Origin: Oleiphilus messinensis
GTDB taxonomy: Bacteria; Pseudomonadota; Gammaproteobacteria; Pseudomonadales; Oleiphilaceae
DNA: 64,000 nucleotides
Direction of reading: 5' to 3'
NCBI RefSeq assembly: GCF_002162375.1
Contig: NZ_CP021425.1
Location: forward strand, 4,915,001-4,979,000
Shown piece after piece: positions 36,171 to 44,980 of this stretch. Numbering within the stretch: the first letter of the stretch is position 1; every line of letters begins with the position of its first letter. The notes under the pieces were generated by a model. It was not told the DNA's origin. It worked only from the letters and a program-made list of their open reading frames with translations, and did no database searches. The translations under genes were made by a program, and so were the position numbers.

Positions 36171-37160
36171 GTGGATGGCGAAAAGGCGATTATGACACAC
36201 TGCCATAGGCCGGGCAGGCATTGTGGCAGTTCAGCAATCCGTGACTTGCTTGAATTCCATGGCTTATTGATGAGCGAAGCATGTTGTTTCGGCCTCGGGG
36301 CTGGACTCGGTATTACTTACGTGGAGATACCAGGTACCAGCTCCCCTTTCATTGTTCATGTGCGCTCAATGGGGTTCGAGGAGAAGGTGTTTAATACCTT
36401 AGAGGTTCCTTTTTGTTGGACCAGTTACAGCAATAAGCCGTCCGCCAGTGCTGATTTATATCAGGCATTGCATGAAAACCGGCCTGCATTGCTTTTAACG
36501 GATATATATCATCTGCCTTATTTTGGCAGTAGCACGCATTTTCCTGGGCATGCCATCGTGGCATGGCTCCGCGACGAGGAGCGTAATGAGGTGCTGGTTA
36601 GCGATACGGAGCGCCCGGACTTAATTGCGGTTGCGGCGAATAACTTGGCTGATGCACGTTTCTCGACCGCGCCACCCTTCATTCATCACGGTAATATGTT
36701 CGCGCCTCACGCCATTGATACCAGTGTAACTCCAGAGCGCGTGCGGCAAGCAATCTTCGACAATGCCTACGCATTGGCTAACGGAAACCGTTTTAGCGGT
36801 CTCGCGGCTCTGGAAACCTGGGTTGGGGAGCTGCCACGCTGGGCTGTGGACGAAAACTGGCGCTGGTCGTTACGCTTTGCCTATCAGGTGATCGAAAAGC
36901 GCGGTACTGGCGGTGCCGGATTCCGTGCCATGTATGCCGATTTTTTGGAAGAAGTGGGAGATATGCTCCCCGCTGTAATTCATGCGAATTTGGTGGAATT
37001 GATGCGTAGCGCGGCAGCGAGCTGGTCTGATTTGGCTGAGACCTTGAAACAGGGCTCCGAGTCGATGGTGTTCCCCTTCGTTGAAATAAAGAGCGCCATT
37101 AATCATGTAAGGATGCGCGAGTCACATTACGTGAAATATGCGCTGGATGTCCTGACCTAA
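36171..37160 (+). CDS. BtrH N-terminal domain / DUF4872 protein
   Basis: 329 residues from GTG 36171, which directly follows the previous stop; ATG 36192 is the alternative. HCGSSAIRDLLEFHGLLMSEACCFGLGAGLGITY is the BtrH_N signature, with the HC pair that, in the butirosin enzyme BtrH, is part of a cysteine acyltransferase site. The C-terminal half (YADFLEEVGDML, LVELMRSAAASWSDLAETL) fits DUF4872. May move an acyl group between carriers. Coupled with the upstream hydrolase, so probably one pathway. IS200 follows after 45 bp. Confidence 0.85.
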   Translation: MDGEKAIMTHCHRPGRHCGSSAIRDLLEFHGLLMSEACCFGLGAGLGITYVEIPGTSSPFIVHVRSMGFEEKVFNTLEVPFCWTSYSNKPSASADLYQALHENRPALLLTDIYHLPYFGSSTHFPGHAIVAWLRDEERNEVLVSDTERPDLIAVAANNLADARFSTAPPFIHHGNMFAPHAIDTSVTPERVRQAIFDNAYALANGNRFSGLAALETWVGELPRWAVDENWRWSLRFAYQVIEKRGTGGAGFRAMYADFLEEVGDMLPAVIHANLVELMRSAAASWSDLAETLKQGSESMVFPFVEIKSAINHVRMRESHYVKYALDVLT

Positions 37161-37205
37161 TTCACAGCAAATCAATAGGTTCGGGGATGCAACTAATTAA
37201 CAGAA

Positions 37206-37824
37206 GGTAAACCCCCGGCTTTGCCGGGGGACACCTAAGGGTTTGACCTATACGTCGGTCATTGTGAATCTGAAATCTCGACCAAGAGATGGAGATTCAC
37301 AATGAAAGAGTATCAGAGTTTGAGCCACACAAGATGGGATTGTAAGTATCACGTAGTATTCATCCTCAAGCGACGGAAGAAGAAAATATTTGGTGTGTTG
37401 AGAAAGCATCTTGGTGAGGTCTTCCGCGACTTGGCCAGTCAGAAAGGAGCGCAAGTGGTTGAAGGCCACTTGATGGTGGATCATGTTCATATGTGCCTGA
37501 GCATACCGCCCAAATACGCAGTTTCTCATGTGGTTGGCTATATCAAAGGGAGAAGCGCAATAGTGATAGCCCGGTGGTTTGGCGGTCGCGAAAGGAACTT
37601 CACGGGAGAGGTGTTTTGGGCACGTGGATATTTTGTTTCCACCATTGGCATGGATGAAGACTTGGTTCGATCGTATATCCGGAACCAGGAAGCGGAGGAT
37701 GATCGATTAGATCAGATGAAACTCGGACTGTGAAAGAATGCAGCCGCCTTGGGCGGCTCTAGAACTTACGGCGCCTTTGAGGCGCTCACCCAATAAACCT
37801 CCGGCTTTGCCGGAGGTCATTTAA
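37206..37824 (+). mobile_element. IS200/IS605-family element, intact copy
   Basis: Left hairpin CCCCCGGC-TTTG-CCGGGGG, right hairpin CCTCCGGC-TTTG-CCGGAGG. Inserted between the BtrH-like gene and the thioesterase genes. Both this copy and copy 1 are preceded by AATTAACAGAAG. Confidence 0.88.
37302..37733 (+). CDS. tnpA: IS200 TnpA transposase
   Basis: 143 residues, full length. HVHMC (HUH histidines) about residue 63 and the catalytic tyrosine in RSYIRNQEAEDDRL. Intact version of the damaged copies at 16503 and 22753/28018. Confidence 0.9.
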   Translation: MKEYQSLSHTRWDCKYHVVFILKRRKKKIFGVLRKHLGEVFRDLASQKGAQVVEGHLMVDHVHMCLSIPPKYAVSHVVGYIKGRSAIVIARWFGGRERNFTGEVFWARGYFVSTIGMDEDLVRSYIRNQEAEDDRLDQMKLGL

Positions 37825-37842
37825 TTATAAAAGAAGTTACCA

Positions 37843-38328
37843 ATGAATAAGCAAGATACCTTAGCGGCGGATCATAATATGACGATCGCCGAAACATTTT
37901 TTGGAGCAACTCATCCCTTGTTTAATGCGTTTGGCGTACAGGTGGAAGAAATCGGCAAGGGGCGAGCAGTGATGAGTCTCGCCTGCCGTCCTGCCCTTTG
38001 CAACCGGGTTGGCGGCGTTCATCGCGGAGTGGTTGTTACTTTGTTGGATACCAATTGTGGGCTGGCGATATTTTCGCGACTTGGTGATATGCGCCCGATT
38101 GCTACTATCGATCTTCGCGTCGACTTTATCGAGGAAGTGCCTAGCGGAGAGGGTGTTTTCAGTGAGGTGGAGTGTTATGCAGTACAGGGTGATATAGCTT
38201 ACGTCCGCGGGCGCGCTTGCGCGTTCTCTGATAACACCTTATTGGCTTCGGTATCAGGCTCATTTGCTGTTGGCACTCTTGGTCCGGCGTTTGATTCAGA
38301 TATAAAAAAGGAGCTAAGAAATGAGTGA
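37843..38328 (+). CDS. PaaI-type hotdog thioesterase
   Basis: 161 residues. Hotdog fold with the signature NRVGGVHRGVVVTLLDTNCGLAIFS (helix with H-G and the acidic residue) and PIATIDLRVDFIEEV. PaaI-like enzymes cleave acyl- or aryl-acyl-CoA. Start ATG with GAAG(T)TACC ahead; IS200 ends 19 bp upstream, so the native promoter is displaced. Overlaps the next gene by 8 bp. Confidence 0.85.
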   Translation: MNKQDTLAADHNMTIAETFFGATHPLFNAFGVQVEEIGKGRAVMSLACRPALCNRVGGVHRGVVVTLLDTNCGLAIFSRLGDMRPIATIDLRVDFIEEVPSGEGVFSEVECYAVQGDIAYVRGRACAFSDNTLLASVSGSFAVGTLGPAFDSDIKKELRNE

Positions 38329-38743
38329 ATCAACTGTGTTTGAAGCTCCACGAATGAATAAAGTGCAGAAAGAGATGCTTGAGAATACCCCTTTTGTGGA
38401 GTTTCTGGGGCTTGAAGCAGTGAGTTCGGGTAAAGGTATAGCTTATCAAGTGTCTTTCCGCGAGGAGCATATTGGCAATACACTGCTACGCACTTTTCAC
38501 GGAGGCATTCTCGCTAGTTTTGGCGAAATCACCGCAGCCCTCTATCTGGTGCAATCGCTTGATCTGGATAAAGAGCCTTCGTGTAACAGTATGACCTTTG
38601 ACTATCTACGTCCCGCGTTCGCTGGGAGCATTCGTGCCGAGCCTCGCCTTATCCGTGCTGGCAGACGTTTTATCGTTGTTTCTGTCGATATCTATCTGGA
38701 CAAGAAACTCGTCTCGATCGGACGCTTTATCTACACCCGTTAA
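38321..38743 (+). CDS. Second PaaI-type hotdog thioesterase
   Basis: 140 residues, hotdog fold: FVEFLGLEAVSSGKGIAYQVSF, then RTFHGGILASFGEITAALYLVQSL and SMTFDYLRPAFAGSIRAEPRLIRAGRR. Paired with the gene upstream by overlapping ends, as in other hydrocarbon or phenylacetate-type operons where two such subunits occur together. A heteromer is possible but not shown. GGAG box (AAGGAGCTAAGAAATG). Confidence 0.83.
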   Translation: MSESTVFEAPRMNKVQKEMLENTPFVEFLGLEAVSSGKGIAYQVSFREEHIGNTLLRTFHGGILASFGEITAALYLVQSLDLDKEPSCNSMTFDYLRPAFAGSIRAEPRLIRAGRRFIVVSVDIYLDKKLVSIGRFIYTR

Positions 38744-38762
38744 TAAATATTAGGAGTTTATT

Positions 38763-40313
38763 GTGATCATATCACAGACTTTACGCCGTGCCGTGCAACA
38801 ACACCCCAATGGTACTGCGACGATCTACAAAGATAGAAAGCAGTCATGGCTGGAGTTTGAAGGCCGTGTTGCTAGACTTGCCGGTGGCCTTCTGTCATTG
38901 GGGATAGAAAGAGGAAACCGCATTGCGATTTTGTCTCTTAATAGTGACCGCTATCTCGAATATTTCTATGCGGTGCCCTGGGCTGGTGCCGCCCTTAATC
39001 CCGTCAATATTCGGCTTGCTCCCCCAGAAATCGCGTTCACTCTTAATGACTCCGGCTCGTCAATCTTGTTTGTGGATGACACCTTCAGTGCGATGCTACC
39101 GAAGTTGCGTCCGCTGCTTGATAGTGTCGAACATGTGGTGTTTATGGGCGACGGCGAGTTACCGGAAGGTTGTGTTAGCTACGAGGCGTTGATTGACGGG
39201 TCAAAACCGATACAGGATCTCAGCGAAGGCGGAAAGGAGCTCGCCGGACTTTTCTATACCGGTGGCACCACCGGTCGATCCAAAGGGGTGATGTTGAGTC
39301 ACGACAATCTTGTTTTCAACGCGCTTAATGTGGTCCCGGAAATGAGTTACGGGCCAGACACTATTTATATGCATGCGGGTCCGATGTTTCATCTGGCTGA
39401 TATGGCAAGCACCTTTGCAGTAACCATGGCTGGTGGAACCCACGGGATTGTGCCACGTTTCGAAGTCGGCGATGTGCTGGGCTTCATTGAGTGCGAGAAA
39501 GTCACACACACGCTACTCGTACCGACAATGATCAACCTTCTCGCGTCGTCCGGAAAAATAAAGGATTTCGATGTCAGCAGCGTGAAGCGCATGTTGTATG
39601 GCGCGTCGCCGATGCCAGAGGCAGTATTGATTAGTGCCATGGAGCAGATGCCGCAGGCCCTGTTTGCCCAGGGTTATGGGCAGACGGAGGCTTCACCCAT
39701 CATTACCGCGTTGGCCCCGGAGTTCCATGTGCCGGGATCCGACAAGCTACGAAGTGCGGGCAGGGCTGCGCTGGGTGTCGAGGTTGCCATTCTTGACAAA
39801 AATGATGTTGAGCTACCGCGTGGCGAAGTCGGGGAGATCTGTGCCAGAGGGGGGAACGTTATGCTCGGTTACTGGGGAATGGAGCAGGCGTCGGCCGAAA
39901 CTCTGCGCAACGGCTGGTTGCATACCGGTGATCTGGGCTATATGGATGAAGATGGGTTTGTCTTTATTGTCGATCGTAGCAAGGACATGATCATCAGTGG
40001 TGGAGAGAATATCTTTTCTGTCGAAGTGGAAGGCGCCATTTACAGCCATCCTGCGGTGCAGGAATGTGCTGTAGTAGGGATTCCTCACGACGAATGGGGT
40101 GAAACAGTGCATGCCATCGTGGTGCTTTGCGAAGGTCATACTCTTAAGGAAGAGGAGCTATTGGTCCATTGCCGGGAACGCATTGCCGGCTACAAGCTCC
40201 CTCGAAGCATCGAGTTTAGAAGCGACCCGTTACCCATAAGTGGTGCCGGTAAGATTCTCAAAAACGAACTTCGAGCTCCTTACTGGCAGCAGAAGGAGCG
40301 GGGGGTCAACTGA
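38763..40313 (+). CDS. AMP-dependent acyl-CoA synthetase
   Basis: 516 residues from GTG 38763, after TAGGAGTTTATT. ANL family: LFYTGGTTGRSKGVMLSHDNL (AMP-binding P-loop, about residue 160), YGQTEASP, GWLHTGDLGYMDEDGF and DRSKDMIISGGENIFSVEVE, with the late lysine in GAGKILKNELR. Forms acyl-AMP and then acyl-CoA. The mid-chain fatty acid produced by alkane oxidation would suit, but chain length cannot be read. Third gene of the operon. Confidence 0.92.
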   Translation: MIISQTLRRAVQQHPNGTATIYKDRKQSWLEFEGRVARLAGGLLSLGIERGNRIAILSLNSDRYLEYFYAVPWAGAALNPVNIRLAPPEIAFTLNDSGSSILFVDDTFSAMLPKLRPLLDSVEHVVFMGDGELPEGCVSYEALIDGSKPIQDLSEGGKELAGLFYTGGTTGRSKGVMLSHDNLVFNALNVVPEMSYGPDTIYMHAGPMFHLADMASTFAVTMAGGTHGIVPRFEVGDVLGFIECEKVTHTLLVPTMINLLASSGKIKDFDVSSVKRMLYGASPMPEAVLISAMEQMPQALFAQGYGQTEASPIITALAPEFHVPGSDKLRSAGRAALGVEVAILDKNDVELPRGEVGEICARGGNVMLGYWGMEQASAETLRNGWLHTGDLGYMDEDGFVFIVDRSKDMIISGGENIFSVEVEGAIYSHPAVQECAVVGIPHDEWGETVHAIVVLCEGHTLKEEELLVHCRERIAGYKLPRSIEFRSDPLPISGAGKILKNELRAPYWQQKERGVN

Positions 40314-40356
40314 ACCACTGTTTTCGCTAAGATCAATTACTAGCACGGAATAAGCC

Positions 40357-40660
40357 ATGAATCTTGAATTTACACAGGAAGAGTTGGATTTTCAAAAGTC
40401 CATACGCGCTTGGATGCGGGAAAACGTACCTGAAGAACTTGAGCGTGTGTCAGCACTCGGTAATATGCCAACCAAGACGCAGCAGCAACAGTGGGAGAGG
40501 AAATTAGGGAAACAGGGCTGGCTGGCGCTAACTTGGCCAGAACAGTACGGTGGGCCAGGCTGGACAGCGACGCAGCGCTATATCTTCGATATCGAAAGAG
40601 CTATGGCCGGAGCGCCGCCAACCAGCCCCTTCGGTGTCGCCATCACACAAGCAGGACACC
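40357..40660 (+). pseudogene. Acyl-CoA dehydrogenase, N-terminal fragment
   Basis: MNLEFTQEELDFQKSIRAWM, then KLGKQGWLALTWPEQYGGPGWTATQRYIFDIE and a break after PFGVAI. This is the N-terminal helical domain of acyl-CoA dehydrogenases (ACAD/FadE-like). The frame continues only into a tandem repeat. The FAD and catalytic parts are gone. Confidence 0.85.
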
Positions 40661-40920
40661 CACTCGTATTCTGTTTTCTGGGGTAAGAGACAAGCAGGAG
40701 ACAAGCAGGAGACAAGCAGGACACCCACTTGTATTCTGCAAACAACGAATTACGCAAAATGAGGTGTCGCTCAGCACAGATCGGGCGCAATTAACGGGTC
40801 AAACAGAAATTACGGTTGCGATAAGCAGGACGCCCACTCGTATTCTGCAAACAACGAATTACGCAAAATGATGTGTCGCTCAGCACAGATGGGGTGCAAT
40901 TAACGGGTCAAACGGAAGAT
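40649..40920. repeat. Tandem repeat block
   Basis: Two units of about 105 bp (from AAGCAGGACACCCACTTG and AAGCAGGACGCCCACTCG, each followed by TATTCTGCAAACAACG and a TCGCTCAGCACAGAT stretch), preceded by a partial unit and by three short AGACAAGCAGG repeats. It truncates the acyl-CoA dehydrogenase. Origin not recognised. Confidence 0.8.
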
Positions 40921-41238
40921 TACCGTTGTGAGACTGCTAGCGTGGGGCTGAAAGGCGGGTAAATCACAAATTCCGAGCGCAAAGTGTCCCCGAGTTGCTC
41001 GGTTGAGTTTTGGCTGAAGGTCTGATGAGCAAGAGGGGGTTACGTCGGAAACAAGCTTCGACACTGTGCCAACCCCGAGACCCGCCGATGGCCGAGGGTC
41101 TTGCTGGCGATTTTTACGTGTTCAGCACGGCCAACGAAGGTGGGAAACTAGGTTTCCAGTTTTCCGGTGACGAGCAGAGCATTTTTTATCGCTATACTCT
41201 ATTATCAATAAAAAACAATTTGTTATGGCAATAAAAGA
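40921..41238. other. No recognisable gene
   Basis: About 300 bp with short frames only (a 74-codon plus-strand frame from 41010 has no family features). GGGAAACTAGGTTTCC near 41151 is a small palindrome. Probably remnant mobile DNA. Confidence 0.4.
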
Positions 41239-42052
41239 TATTATTCAACAGTCACGAATTCATATTTCTGTTTTTGCCGATAACATTCTTCGTTTATTTC
41301 TACCTGAATAAGAAGCGATTGACAGAGGCCTCGAAAGGGTTTTTGGTGGTTTCATCCCTGTTTTTTTACAGTTGGTGGAATCCGGTTTATCTGCCGCTCA
41401 TACTCATCTCTATGGTGTTCAATTACGTTATCGGAACATCGCTCACTAAGAATGACAATCATAGCAAGGTCTCGAGAAAGCAACTCCTGACTATTGGAGT
41501 CGTCGCGAATGTTGGACTCCTGGCCTATTTCAAATATGCAGATTTTCTGATTACTAACGTCAACTTTGCGTTTGATACAGAATTGTCACCCTTGAATCTG
41601 GTGTTGCCGTTGGCGATTTCATTTTTTACATTTCAGCAAATCGCCTATCTCGTGGATGCTTACCGAGGGGAGACGGAAGAGTATGATTTTCTCAATTACG
41701 GGGTGTTTGTTACCTTCTTCCCGCAATTGATCGCAGGCCCGATTGTGCATCACAAAGAAATGATGCCGCAGTTTGCCACGCTGAGAAGCAAGGTGCTCAA
41801 TTATAAAAATATTGCCTGTGGTCTGTTTATGTTCTCGATCGGTTTATTCAAAAAAGTCGTCATTGCAGATACCTTCGCGATATGGGCGACCAATGGATTT
41901 GATCATGCAGAAACATTAACCCTTATCGAGGCCTGGGCTACGCCTTTATCGTTTACATTTCAGTTGTATTTCGATTTCAGCGGGTACACGGATATGGCAA
42001 TTGGTGCGGCGCTGCTGTTCAATATCAAGTTGCCAATCAATTTTAATTCACC
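41239..42052 (+). pseudogene. MBOAT acyltransferase (AlgI-like), truncated
   Basis: LFNSHEFIFLFLPITFFVYFYL is the standard N terminus, but the codon before it is ATA rather than ATG, so the start is mutated (TTG at 41274 could substitute). Several membrane helices follow, then LPLAISFFTFQQIAYLVDAYRG, FFPQLIAGPIVHHKEMMPQF and FQLYFDFSGYTDMAIGAALLF, the MBOAT core. The C-terminal part with the conserved histidine is cut off by IS-A. AlgI-like proteins O-acetylate exported polysaccharides. Confidence 0.8.
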
Positions 42053-43730
42053 CCTAAATTCTGCAAACAACATTGTACTTGAAAAGAAAAAGGCGATTTG
42101 ATTCAATTGGTTATCACCAAACAACCAAGCACATCAGAGTCACCTTTTTCATGATCAAGAATACCCATAAAAGTGCCAAAAAACCAGCCGCAAAAATTCG
42201 CTATCAACACACCGGAAAAAAGCTGACTAGTCAAGCTGGCATTATCCCTGCCATGCATTTCCTCGATCACATCGGTTTTACCGAGGCTTGCCAGAAGCAT
42301 CTTGATTTGCAACGCGGCAACACGGCTCGTTACAGCTTGGGCGACTCAATCTACCTAACGATTATCGGCATCATCGCCGGTGCCACTTCGCTCAGGAAGG
42401 TGGTTTCTGTGTGGGCAGATCAGGTGCTGCGTGAAGTGGGGGGGTGGCTATCGATTCCAGATGACAGTACATTGGGTCGTATTTTCCGTCGTGGAAAGCT
42501 CAAGCATGTCACCCAGCTCGAACAGATTAATCACACCTTGCGTCAGGGAATTTGGCATAGAGCATTGAAGTCCGGTACTTGGTTGCCCGGAACCCTCTAT
42601 CGAGGCTGGATTGATGTGGACTCGACTGTCAAAACCGTTTACGGTCAACAGGAAGGTGCTGAAAAAGGCTACAACCCAACGAAAAAAGGCTCTAATTCTT
42701 ATCATCCACTGGTTGCCTTTTGCAGCCACACCAAAGAAATTTTGCAAGCATGGTTGCGCAGTGGCAGCACCTACACCAGCAACGGCATTGTAGGCTTCAT
42801 GCAGCAACTTTCTGCGCAGATGCCACCCAAAATGCGGCTGCTATTCCGAGGTGATTCAGGATTCTTTGTTGGAGAGCTCATGGACTGGCTGGATCAGGCT
42901 CGCCATGGTTACCTGATTAAAGTGAAACTCAAAGGCCTTGCCGCTTTGTTGGACAAGCAAGCTTGGCAACGAGTACCTGGTCATACCGATTGGGAACAGT
43001 GTGACTTTTTCCATCAATGCGGTCAATGGGAGCGGTCACGTCGCTTTGTTGCTGTGCGGCGTAAAACTGCTCTCATCACCAAAGGCCCTCAACAAGCCTT
43101 GCTGAATGAGCCCGTTTACGACTACTTCTGCTACGTAACCACAGAGCGGTTGTCTCCTTGGCAAGCACACACGACATACGGAAAGCGCGCAACTTGTGAA
43201 ACCTGGTTGGATGAAGCTAAGAACCAAATGGGGCTGGCGCAAATCAAGAGCCATGATTTCATGGCCAGCTCATTAATTTTCCAATGCGCTGTGCTGGCGT
43301 ATAACACGGTACGCTGGATGGCACTACTGAGCGATAATGACGAATTGAAACGATGGGAAATTCAAACTATCCGAACTTTTCTGGTACGTACTGCTGGACA
43401 ACTCTTGCGTGGTGGGAATCAGCTTAAGGTCAACGTTCCGAGCAACCATCTTCACCCAACTCCGTGGGCTGACTGGTTAAAGTTGTCGTTTATTCATTGA
43501 CCAAAATACCTATACTTAAATTCTTCGACTAAGCAAATTCCAGATTTGGAGTCAGGCAGACTTTGGCCTGTTGCTCCGGTTGACGATAAAGATGATTATA
43601 ATTTAAACAGTCCAATCAAGTGAATTACGCTTGTTTCAGTTGCATGGTGTGCAAAATGGTGATCCATCGACACTAAATGTCGCTATAGTCGTATCGAATC
43701 GATTCAGACATATAGATTGCAGGATTTAGG
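42053..43730 (+). mobile_element. IS-A copy 4, intact (IS1380 family)
   Basis: 1678 bp with inverted ends CCTAAAT(T/C)CTGCAA. The left flank is MBOAT; the right flank TTTTA is shared with the left flank of copy 1. Confidence 0.9.
42151..43500 (+). CDS. IS-A transposase (IS1380 family), intact
   Basis: 449 residues from ATG 42151 (MIKNTHKSAKKPAAK); the frame is open 26 codons further up. WIDVDSTVKTVYGQQEGAEKGYNPTKKG holds the first aspartate, LLFRGDSGFFVGELMDWLD the second, and RATCETWLDEAKNQMGLAQIKSHDF the glutamate, all IS1380 features. The G-tract near residue 97 has seven G and keeps the frame (VGGWLSIPDD). The only one of the four copies that can make a complete protein directly. Confidence 0.9.
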   Translation: MIKNTHKSAKKPAAKIRYQHTGKKLTSQAGIIPAMHFLDHIGFTEACQKHLDLQRGNTARYSLGDSIYLTIIGIIAGATSLRKVVSVWADQVLREVGGWLSIPDDSTLGRIFRRGKLKHVTQLEQINHTLRQGIWHRALKSGTWLPGTLYRGWIDVDSTVKTVYGQQEGAEKGYNPTKKGSNSYHPLVAFCSHTKEILQAWLRSGSTYTSNGIVGFMQQLSAQMPPKMRLLFRGDSGFFVGELMDWLDQARHGYLIKVKLKGLAALLDKQAWQRVPGHTDWEQCDFFHQCGQWERSRRFVAVRRKTALITKGPQQALLNEPVYDYFCYVTTERLSPWQAHTTYGKRATCETWLDEAKNQMGLAQIKSHDFMASSLIFQCAVLAYNTVRWMALLSDNDELKRWEIQTIRTFLVRTAGQLLRGGNQLKVNVPSNHLHPTPWADWLKLSFIH

Positions 43731-44090
43731 TTTTAATAAAACGGATAACTTTGCTAACAACTCGTCTTGCTCGAATGGCTTGACCATATAGTCATCACCA
43801 CCGGCTTCATAGCCCAGCATGCGCTCCCTGACAGAGCTTCTACCCGAGAGAAAGACAATTGGAACACTGTGGTTGGGATCGTCCTGACGAATCCGGTCAC
43901 AAACCTCGTAGCCATTTAGACCGGGCATTTCGACATCCAGCAGGATGATGTCCGGTCGTGTGTTCTGAAACGCTTTTAGTCCATCAGTGCCGTTACCGGC
44001 AAGGGTAATGTCGTAGTTTGACGCCAGCGCCTTGGCAATGAACTTTTGACTGAATTTATCATCTTCGATCACCAGCACTGTTTTCATCAC
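43731..44090 (-). pseudogene. Response regulator, receiver half (split gene)
   Basis: CheY-like receiver: TVLVIEDDKFSQKF (acidic pair), PDIILLDVEMPG (phosphorylated aspartate about residue 54), PIVFLSGRSS and MVKPFEQDELLAKL (lysine). Cut at 43731 by IS-A; the output half is at 6008-6903. As it stands it would make a receiver plus a few IS-derived residues and might still accept phosphate. ATG follows GGAG by 9 bp. Its partner kinase is not in the window. The O-methyltransferase gene upstream ends 27 bp away. Confidence 0.85.
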
Positions 44091-44117
44091 AAATGCTCCA
44101 GCGTTTTTCGGCAGACC

Positions 44118-44780
44118 CTAATGCTTGCGCACCAACATCAACCCATCCGCTATCGGTAATAATGAACAGGACACTCTGCGGTCTTCCATCACGGTTCGAT
44201 TCAGTTTTCGAATCGCACGGGTTTCATTATCCTGAACCTGAATATCCGCAACGCGACCACTCCAAAGCACATTATCGATCACCAGTAACCCACCACTTCG
44301 CAACAGCTTGTACGCCAGCTCGTAATATTGAACATAGTGCTCTTTATCAGCATCGATAAAGATGAAGTCGAAGGTGCGCTGTTCACCCTGATCAAGTAAC
44401 TGTTTAAGTGTTTGTTGTGCATCCCCCAAACACAGGTTTATTTTAGGCTCCAGATGCAAACGTCGCCAATAACGGCGAGCAATGGCGGTCCAGGTTTCAC
44501 TGATATCACAGCAGATCAACTGCCCGTCCTGAGGTAATGCCGATGCAATACAGATAGAGCTGTAACCCGTGTAGGTGCCGACTTCCAATGCTTTCCGTGC
44601 GCCGCACAACTGAACGAGAAATGACAGGAACTGGCCCTGTTCCGGGGCAATTTGCATTCGTGACATCTCATCGGAGGCGGTCTCTTGCCGGAGTTCGGCG
44701 AGAATAGCTGATTCCTGGGTACCTTGAGTGATGAGGTAATCGTATAGCGCATCATTCATTTGCAGTGTTCGGTTGGTCAT
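44118..44780 (-). CDS. SAM-dependent O-methyltransferase, family 3
   Basis: 220 residues from ATG 44780 (GGAGAAGGTG just before); an upstream ATG at 44822 would add 14 residues. Class I methyltransferase fold: ALEVGTYTGYSSICIA (SAM loop), FDFIFIDADKEHYVQYYELA (metal-binding aspartates) and LLVIDNVLWSGRV. Catechol/caffeoyl-CoA type, with small aromatic diols as usual substrates. Same strand as, and 27 bp before, the response-regulator start. Confidence 0.88.
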   Translation of the reverse strand: MTNRTLQMNDALYDYLITQGTQESAILAELRQETASDEMSRMQIAPEQGQFLSFLVQLCGARKALEVGTYTGYSSICIASALPQDGQLICCDISETWTAIARRYWRRLHLEPKINLCLGDAQQTLKQLLDQGEQRTFDFIFIDADKEHYVQYYELAYKLLRSGGLLVIDNVLWSGRVADIQVQDNETRAIRKLNRTVMEDRRVSCSLLPIADGLMLVRKH

Positions 44781-44923
44781 CACCTTCTCCGACCTGGACT
44801 CGTGTGGGCGATTCATCACCAATAACGGAATGATGCTCGCTTCTGGATTAAGGCGGAAACACGCCCTATAAAAAGAATATAGACGAAGACGTAGCGGGTA
44901 GAAAAGAAAAGAGAGAGAATCAA

Positions 44924-44950
44924 GCCCCGACCGGTAAACCTGGCCGGGGC
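44924..44950 (-). terminator. Probable terminator after the thiolase gene
   Basis: GCCCCG ... CGGGGC hairpin, 31 bp past the thiolase stop. On the minus strand it is followed by a T/C-rich run. Not a perfect U-tract. Confidence 0.55.
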
Positions 44951-44980
44951 AAGTAGAACGGATACACCTGGATCGCGGTA

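Larger units (their letters stand above)
6904..43730. mobile_element. IS-A-bounded imported segment (about 35 kb net)
   Basis: Direct IS-A copies at 6904-8580 and 42053-43730 bound the block. The 5 bp left of the first copy (6899-6903) and right of the second (43731-43735) are both TTTTA, while the inner flanks (TATAA at 8581, TCACC at 42048-42052) do not match. The outer flanks are halves of one gene that rejoin in frame. The simplest history: IS-A inserted in the response regulator, then a circle carrying another IS-A and 8581-42052 recombined into it. The cargo is the CYP153 operon and fatty-acyl genes. Confidence 0.75.

Noticed and set aside
40649-40920. CRISPR-like array
   Set aside because: Only two near-identical long units with no separate spacers, and no cas genes.
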